The notes below the pieces were generated by a model. It was not told the DNA's origin, did not search any database, and saw nothing but the letters and a program-made list of their open reading frames with translations. A stretch of 64,000 bases of DNA from Tenrec ecaudatus (taxonomy: Eukaryota > Chordata > Mammalia > Afrosoricida > Tenrecidae). Both the position numbers and the translations under genes were made by a program. Below are positions 58,235 to 64,000 of this stretch, in pieces. The first letter of the stretch is position 1. The number at the start of each line of letters is the position of its first letter. Location of the stretch: NCBI RefSeq assembly GCF_050624435.1, contig NC_134537.1, forward strand, positions 14,814,584 to 14,878,583, read 5' to 3'.

Positions 58235-58520
58235 TTGGTTTTTATTTTATTTATATTTTCAGCACATATTTATATTTCATTGGCACATAATTTATATTTA
58301 AATTATATTTAAATTCAGCACATATTTATATTTCATTGGCACATAATTTACAAATCATATAACTCAATAGTTCAATCATATCAAGGAGAATTATACAATC
58401 ATCACCTCATCAATTCGAGGGCCGCTTCCCCCATGGCTAAATTGTCATTAAATGAGTTGTCCAATCACAGTCCGTTCTAGTGCTTCTTCCCCCTCCAGCA
58501 AAATTTGATTCAGTCTAATT
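58235..58520 (-). repeat. Old L1 3' UTR, antisense, with 56-bp tandem duplication
   Basis: 'gcacataatttacaaatcat', 'agaattatacaatcatcacc' and 'gtccaatcacagtccgttct' follow antisense old L1 3' UTR. A 35-bp block at 58,260-58,294 recurs exactly at 58,316-58,350, i.e. a 56-bp period. Confidence 0.65.
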
Positions 58521-58527
58521 TGATATC

Positions 58528-59164
58528 TGTCATGGGTTGAATTGTCTCTCCCCAAACTGTCAACTTGGCTAAGCCATAATTTCTAGTATTCTGTGGCTCT
58601 CTTCCATTTAGTGTTCTGATGTAATCCTTTTCCATTTTGTAATGTGCTGTAACCCTAACCTCTATGTTAATGCGGGAGGATAATAGTGAGGTGTACCTTG
58701 AGTGACATCCTTACAAGAGAGTATGGCTCAAGCCACACACTTCCTTAAGTCATGCCCTTAGTAAGCCACACCTTTCCTCAAATTACACCCTTACTCGAAG
58801 CATATTTTTTATCTTACAAGAGATGAAAGGAGAGAGGAGTATGTAGAGAGGGAGGAAACCTCACTACTGCACCCCACCAAAAAAAAAAACAAACAAAAAA
58901 CTAATAAGAGCCAATAGTGGTACACATCAGTTGAACTCAGAACCCCTGTGCTGGGAACCTCTTAGACCTAGGGTAAGATTGATGCCAAGAGAGATCTCCA
59001 AGGGATGCTGTCCTCACAGATGTTGAAAGACAAATAATTTCCTTTAGATCCAGCTACCTGCATTTGGACTTCTAGCCTCCTAAGCTTTGAGAAATAAATT
59101 GCCATTTTCAAAAAGCCATTCATTTGTTGTGTATCTATGATAGTATCCCTAGATAACTAAAATA
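58528..59164 (+). repeat. MLT1-type MaLR LTR
   Basis: About 637 bp: starts 'tgtcatgggttgaattgtct' then 'ctccccaaact', and near the end 'ggacttctagcctcctaagc', 'tttgagaaataaattgcc' (poly(A) signal) and 'gataactaaaata'. Flanks ATATC and ATCTC match 4 of 5, compatible with an old 5-bp duplication. It truncates the pol remnant of the adjacent ERV. Confidence 0.75.
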
Positions 59165-59905
59165 ATCTCTCTTACAATATACATGTTCTCCTGTGGTCAT
59201 AGTAGGCAGACTTTGGGAGACCAGTTCCTGTTTGTCAGATTCTCTAAACTGTGAAAGATGACGTTGAAAACTGACAATGCTTCTGTAATTCAGGTTCAAC
59301 AATGAGGGGCCAGTGCAGATAACATAAAGAAGGACCATGATCTCGCAGTAATTTTGTTCTTAGAGATAACTTTGTGTGATTCCAAGGTGGACCACGGCTT
59401 TCAGAGAACTGAAGGAAGTCCTTTAAGATAAATGTACATTTCACAGAGCTATACTGCTTGAGTCTCTACTGTCCTATTCGTTTTCTCTAGTAGATCAGAA
59501 GACAGAAGATGGTAAGACCAACATTGCCTTGGGTAAAGGGGGAGAACAACACAGATCTTGGATGACTTGATCAGTGAATTGAGTTTCTTGATTGATATAA
59601 AGAGTTTTGGGTTCCCCCGATGAGTATGAGGTTTTCGAGATGGCAATGCATGATGGCAGGGGACAATGGCTTCTACCCAACATAAAAAGCAACTACTAGT
59701 CATTAATATATATTGATAACCATTTGAAGGTGGAGGCGGAATAAAATCTAACCGTCATTGATTGAAGCATAGGCTTGGAAGGTGAACAGCATTGTCCCGG
59801 TTGGACTTGGAGGTGTTTTCCATGAGAGCAGTGAGCACAGATAGGGCAGTGGTGACAGCTTGCTGGACAGCATCCTGTTCTCCAACTCCCCCAGCCCCTG
59901 GTATT
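59165..59905 (-). pseudogene. ERV pol: integrase remnant
   Basis: On the minus strand from about 59,905: a cysteine-rich zinc-binding piece (59,820-59,860), the integrase core opening 'GYQYILM' (59,701-59,721), 'WVEAI' (59,665-59,679) and a block ending 'TQFTDQVIQDLC' (about 59,547-59,580), then C-terminal pieces down to 59,165 with 'KQELVSQSLPTMTTGEHVY'. Integrase joins viral DNA to the host genome. The order and motifs fit a class I (gamma-like) ERV. Frames change several times and stops occur, so it is inactive. An MLT1-type LTR cuts off the end. Confidence 0.75.
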
Positions 59906-60179
59906 TTTGAAGCTCTCAGTAATTTTTTACCTTGTCCCATTAGAAAACGTTCATGTAAGGCCAGCCTCATAGGAACATAGAGGACATTGGATAAGATGTC
60001 TTTCTTATGAGTCCCAGTCAGCAGCTTAGTGGCAGGATCTTTGTGACAGCCTCTGTCTTCATGCCTCCATTTCATCTGTTTGGGGTATTTTTTTCTAAAT
60101 GTAATTCATTTAGGTTAGAGTAATCAATAGTTAAATTTGGAGTGTTCTTGTATCATAAGTGAAGAAATATTAAGAGGCA

Positions 60180-60394
60180 GCTTGCTTGGCTGCCATATCA
60201 TCAATATCATATCATCTATTTCCTTTTTGTTTAACTAATTTATGCACTCCTTTTAACTGATACGCTTGTGTTTCTATTATAGTAATTTTCAGAGGTGAAT
60301 AGCAGAACATTTAGAAGATCCACTATTTATGTTTTTATAGAAGACATTAAAAATCCTCTTTGTTACCCTCCTGATATCGCTTTTCTCATTATCC
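60180..60394 (-). pseudogene. ERV pol: RNase H C-terminal remnant
   Basis: 'DDMAAKQAAS' (about 60,190-60,220 on the minus strand) matches the usual end of retroviral RNase H, where a conserved Asp is followed by Ala-rich residues. Separated from the upstream RNase H part by L1 and RTE insertions. Confidence 0.6.
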
Positions 60395-60790
60395 TGAATG
60401 GTTTATCTTTCCTGGATCCCCTTCGTTGTGATCTCTTATCTGTACTAGTGTACATGCTCTGGTCTAGCAGGATTTGTAAGGTAGAATTGGGAGGGTATGA
60501 GGAATGGGGGCCGGGGGGAAGTGGGAACCGATCACAATGATCGATATATAAGCCTCTCCCAGGGGGATAGACAACAGAAAAGTGGGTGAAAGGAGACATC
60601 TGTTGGTGTAAGACATGAAAAAAAAATAATCAAGGGTTCATGAGAAGGAGAAAATGAGCTGATAGTAGTAAGAAAATGTTTTGAAAATGATGATGGCAAC
60701 CTATGTACAAATGCGCCTGGCATAATGTATATATGTATGGAATGTGATATGAACTGTACAAGCCCTCATTAAAGTTATTTAAACATAAAA
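60395..60790 (+). mobile_element. L1 3' UTR inserted in ERV pol
   Basis: 'ttatctgtactagtgtacat', 'ggtctagcaggatttgtaag', 'gtagaattgggag', then a sense-strand continuation to 'acaagccctcattaaagtta', an eroded form of the family 3' end. Plus orientation. Confidence 0.8.
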
Positions 60791-60847
60791 TAAATTTAGA
60801 AACGGTGAAAAACATCCTCTTTGTTTCCCCAACTTGCAAAAATCATG

Positions 60848-61405
60848 CTTAATTCCAAAATGATATCTACTGTCTAAAAATATGCATCTCATTGAGCATC
60901 TTTCTCCTTTTTGTTGCCTTTGTACGTTATCAAGAATGATGGCCCTTTCAATGGAATCGTCTCTCCTGATGATGTACCTAAAATGCATAAGACTAAGTCT
61001 TGCCGATCTTGCTTCAAGGAGCATTCTGGTGGTACGTCGTCCACGATGGATTTGTTTGTCCTTTTGCCAGGCAGTGATACCTGGCATCTTTGATATTCTT
61101 CACCAACAGCATAATTCAGGCACATGGACGATTCCTCATTCTTTCACATTCAATGCTCAACTTTTTTTTTTTGCATCTATATGAGGTGATTGAAAATACC
61201 AGGGCTTGGGTCAGGCACACCTTAGTTTTCCAAGTAACTTTCTTGCTATTCAACACTTTAAAAGAGGTCTTTGTACAGCAGATTTTTCCAATGCAATATG
61301 CCATTTGCTTTCATAACTGCTGTATCTGTAAACATTGTGGATCTAATCAAGACAAAATTCTTGATAACTTCAATATTCTGTTCATATATGATGAGGTATA
61401 GATTG
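60848..61405 (-). repeat. RTE fragment inserted in ERV pol
   Basis: Antisense RTE C-terminal region: 'gccctttcaatggaatcgtc', 'aaggagcattctggtggtac', 'tcacattcaatgctcaactt', 'taaaagaggtctttgtacag'. Co-linear with 22,640-23,100. Confidence 0.8.
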
Positions 61406-61639
61406 AGTTGTATTTGGTTTGGTGGCTTCAGGTAAAGCTTGACTTTCTAGCACTTAACTACGTACACGTCCTGAAAACACAGCTTGATCGCACAGACTGG
61501 TAGGATTAGATTTTAAGTCGCAACCATCTAGACACAAGCTAAACCAGAACGAGTTAGAGGGCTCTATGTCTTCGCGTGAGGTCAAACGCTGCTCATTGAA
61601 TTCTAGACAACCCTGTGTCGAAGAGTTGTTATCATTAGT

Positions 61640-62286
61640 GGGGAGAAGAGCAGCTGAGTATGAGTAAGCCAAAGACTATAGTCTAAGACATAGCAGGGAA
61701 GAGAAAGTCTGAAGAGGTGAGCCTGCCGGTAGGTAGATGTGTGAAGGCAGAATTGAATAAGACAGACACCTCATGGAGCACATGGATATTTGTACAAGTT
61801 TCCCAGAAGTACACCAACGGTGGCTTCTACTAGTTTGGCTGTAGTAGCCTCTACCCTAAAGTAGGGAGAGGATCCCCTGGCCACAGCATCAGGTTGTAGG
61901 CTACAGTAACCTATATGTCTTTGTTGTCTTTTATGTTTTTGAGGGAGTACGCCTAAAGTGTTTCCAGAGACTTCATGGACAATAAGAAAAAATCTATGTG
62001 ATAATTAGGTAATGAGTGGATATGTTTATTAAAGACCCTTAAAAATAAAGACCCTTTTAATTGAGCTACATCCTCTTGATCTTGTGTTGCAATTTGAAGT
62101 GAATACAGCTCAGAGGCTTTAAAGTATTTGTATAAAATTTGAGCCAACCAAGAAATATCTGGAATTCATATTTGACAAAACCTACAGAAACCTAGGAACT
62201 TCCCTAGCGGTTCTTTGCTTTGGATATAGGAAAGACAAGTTTCTTTCCACTTAGGCTCAATAAAGATAGCTTCCAAAGAAATTAAA
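61640..62286 (-). pseudogene. ERV pol: RT C-terminus, tether and RNase H N-terminus
   Basis: On the minus strand: 'ISWLAQILYKYFKASELYSL' (about 62,100-62,160), a connection-domain block, then 'LGVLPQKHKRQQRHIGYCSL' (61,900-61,960) and 'VARGSSPYFRVEATTAKLVE' (about 61,830-61,890). These are the RT thumb/connection and the start of RNase H of class I ERV pol, in the right order but across frames and stops. Confidence 0.75.
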
Positions 62287-62450
62287 CCCCAAGTCTACTG
62301 CCATCGAGTCTATAGAGTTTCTGTGACTATAAATCTCTACAGGACCAAACAACCTCATCTTTGTCTTGCAGAGTGTCTGGTGGGTTTGAACTGGCATTCT
62401 CTGGTTAGCAACCTAATTCATAACCCATGTCACCATGGTGACTCCTGCAG
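62287..62450 (-). repeat. AfroSINE inserted in ERV pol
   Basis: 'ctactgccatcgagtctata', 'acctcatctttgtcttgcag', 'gtctggtgggtttgaactgg', 'aacccatgtcaccatggtga'. Confidence 0.85.
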
Positions 62451-63060
62451 AAGTGAGCCCAAATATTTAACAGAACACTGAGCTCATTGAAATTTTTCAT
62501 CAGAAACTTTACCAGTTAGATATTTTAATAAAGCTACAATGCTGTCAAGGCAGGCTTATTAGGAAGTTGAATAAGCTAATACACCATCAACATTTTGAAA
62601 CTGTAGATTTATTTGTAAACTATACAGGATGCAAATCCATATGCAGAATGTGAGAAACATAGGTGGGAGATTCAGTAATTACAGTCCTGATAACTTGTTG
62701 ATTTTCAGGTAAAAACAAGCATACATTGACCTGTGGAATACACAGATCTGTTTAAAAAATGTAGCAAAGATGCACAACCATAGAACAAGTGCATCTGAGC
62801 AGACATTAAGAAATAATTAAGATTAGGGAATATTGAAAATCTAGGAAGAATTACATGGTTGATTTCATACAGATTTTGAGCACCTATTAATATTCAGCTC
62901 CTATTTGTTTTTTGCTTGAAGAGCAGGGATATTACTTGTGCTGGTACTAGGAATAATTAAGCCTTCGGAAGGGAAATCTTACAGGAGGGGAACAAGCCCT
63001 TTGCTTCTCATTGAGCGTGTACTGGGGAATGTTTGGTAGCGGCGAAGATAAATATTCTAA
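62451..63060 (-). pseudogene. ERV pol: reverse transcriptase remnant
   Basis: On the minus strand: an N-terminal RT block around 62,915-62,975 ('NIPALQAKNK'), and palm-side sequence 'SPTYVSHILHMDL' (62,636-62,674). The catalytic YxDD box is not preserved in a form I can read. Heavily interrupted. Confidence 0.65.
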
Positions 63061-63269
63061 TTTTGTTTAGTTCAGCTGATAGAACTCAACCTCCGTCTTT
63101 GGCTATGTGGGCCTGTAAAATTGCAGGAGCTATGAGAGAACTAGGTCAAGTTGAATTAAGGAGCGGTATGACAGGTGCTTGCGTATAGCAAATGGCTTTA
63201 TCTTTCATGAATGAATATTGCCTAATTCAGAGGCCATTTCTGTTGACTTAGGGTCTATCAGGGAGACAC

Positions 63270-63535
63270 AATACTTCCCTTTTTTCATTAAACAGTAAAT
63301 GGCAATTCAATTTGAATAAAAAGATCTCTTCTCAACCTCAAAAAAAAGGGTGAAATTTTTCAATAGGACCGAGTTCTTGGAACCAGTAGGGAATGAATCA
63401 ATGTTTGTTCCTGCCTGTTGACCCCAGGACTTTTCAGAGTTTCGTACTGTTTGGCAAGGTTTGTGTAAACAGCTGGAGACTTTAGCAGATAAGTTGGTCC
63501 CATTGTCAATTAAAATGTCACGGTTCTCTGTCAAT
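63270..63535 (-). pseudogene. ERV protease remnant
   Basis: A 75-codon minus frame with 'ILIDNGTNLS'. The position directly before RT and the aspartate-X-glycine triplet (63,500-63,508) identify a retroviral aspartic protease. The triplet reads D-N-G, where D-T-G or D-S-G is required for catalysis, and the rest is degraded. Confidence 0.65.
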
Positions 63536-64000
63536 AAATAAAGCAGTTGTCTTGTGGATGAATGGCTACCATGAGGAAAGTCCCTGTCTGGTCCTCAGCC
63601 TTTCTTTACTCTGAAACAGATTGCAGAATTGTTAAGGGGTTGGGGCTCTGTCAGTCTTTTCTTTATTTTTCACCTTTCAGCATTCTTATTTTTAGTGGTA
63701 GGTTTTCTGAAGTTAGTAGAAATACCCAGCTTTGTGCTATTGAACAGTTTAGCCTTTTTCTTTTGTTTGAGAGTTGTAATTGTTGCTGCTGAAGGTCCAT
63801 TAGCCTTACAAACCCTTCCAGATTCAAGAGTCTGGGAAAGTGTGTACGCTGTCTGTTAAACTCAACAATGGAGTTAATTGATGTTGTTTTACTTGGACTG
63901 AAACTGCAGACTTTTAAGCCAGCGAGGAAAACAACATTGAAAGGGCCGGAGGCACCAGGTGCTATCAAGTCGAATGTTTGAAAGTTTCTGATACAGCCAG
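63536..64000 (-). pseudogene. Probable ERV gag 3' region, running off the window
   Basis: A 101-codon minus frame (63,968-63,663) with a Gln/Leu-rich stretch and a basic patch lies immediately upstream of protease, where gag C-terminus and nucleocapsid belong. A degenerate Cys-containing block at about 63,590-63,640 could be a lost zinc knuckle. Position is the main argument. The 5' LTR would be beyond 64,000. Confidence 0.4.

Overview
This is a mammalian nuclear window, AT-rich and almost wholly built from interspersed repeats. Abundant tRNA-derived SINEs of AfroSINE type, an RTE-clade LINE that shares their 3' end, and a distinctive young L1 3' UTR point to Afrotheria. The L1 3' UTR looks most like what I remember from tenrecs, so Tenrecidae is my best guess. 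That assignment rests on family recognition from memory, not on a search.

I found no convincing host protein-coding exon, real tRNA, rRNA or snRNA. The longest open frames lie in repeats or in a stop-poor CpG island. The one feature that looks like host gene control is a CpG island of about 0.7 kb at 52.0-52.7 kb, with an upstream TATA-like box and an AP-1 site. Any gene it serves has its other exons outside the window or too short to see.

Layout. 0-9 kb: a decayed mariner transposase, SINEs, two L1 3' UTR copies (one splits a SINE) and MaLR-type LTRs. 9-15 kb: an RTE fragment split by an LTR with a perfect 5-bp target duplication, a putative ERV LTR, a long L1 3' UTR and an L1 ORF2 remnant. 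15-29 kb: old L1 pieces, SINEs, two oppositely oriented RTE pieces and more MaLR LTRs. 29-34 kb: a long RTE element (endonuclease, then a reverse-transcriptase tail) interrupted by a 1.7-kb L1 3' UTR. 35-48 kb: L1, RTE, MaLR and an unclassified LTR-like family. 49-55 kb: SINEs, the CpG island, LTR-like family copy 3 and an L2-like fragment. 56-64 kb: a minus-strand class I endogenous retrovirus carcass (protease, RT, RNase H and integrase remnants, a possible env remnant), cut up by later L1, RTE, SINE and MLT1-type insertions and running off the right edge.

The elements interact as parasites. The RTE LINE presumably supplied retrotransposition machinery to the AfroSINEs, since both end in the same 3' tail. 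The nesting gives relative ages: MaLR-type LTR after RTE at 9.6 kb, L1 after RTE at 30.5 kb, L1 after AfroSINE at 7.3 kb, and L1, RTE and SINE after the ERV at 60-62 kb. I see no sign of a new multi-gene system. The most useful leads are the lineage-specific MaLR-like LTRs, the tandem module in the L1 3' UTR, the ERV carcass and the orphan CpG island.
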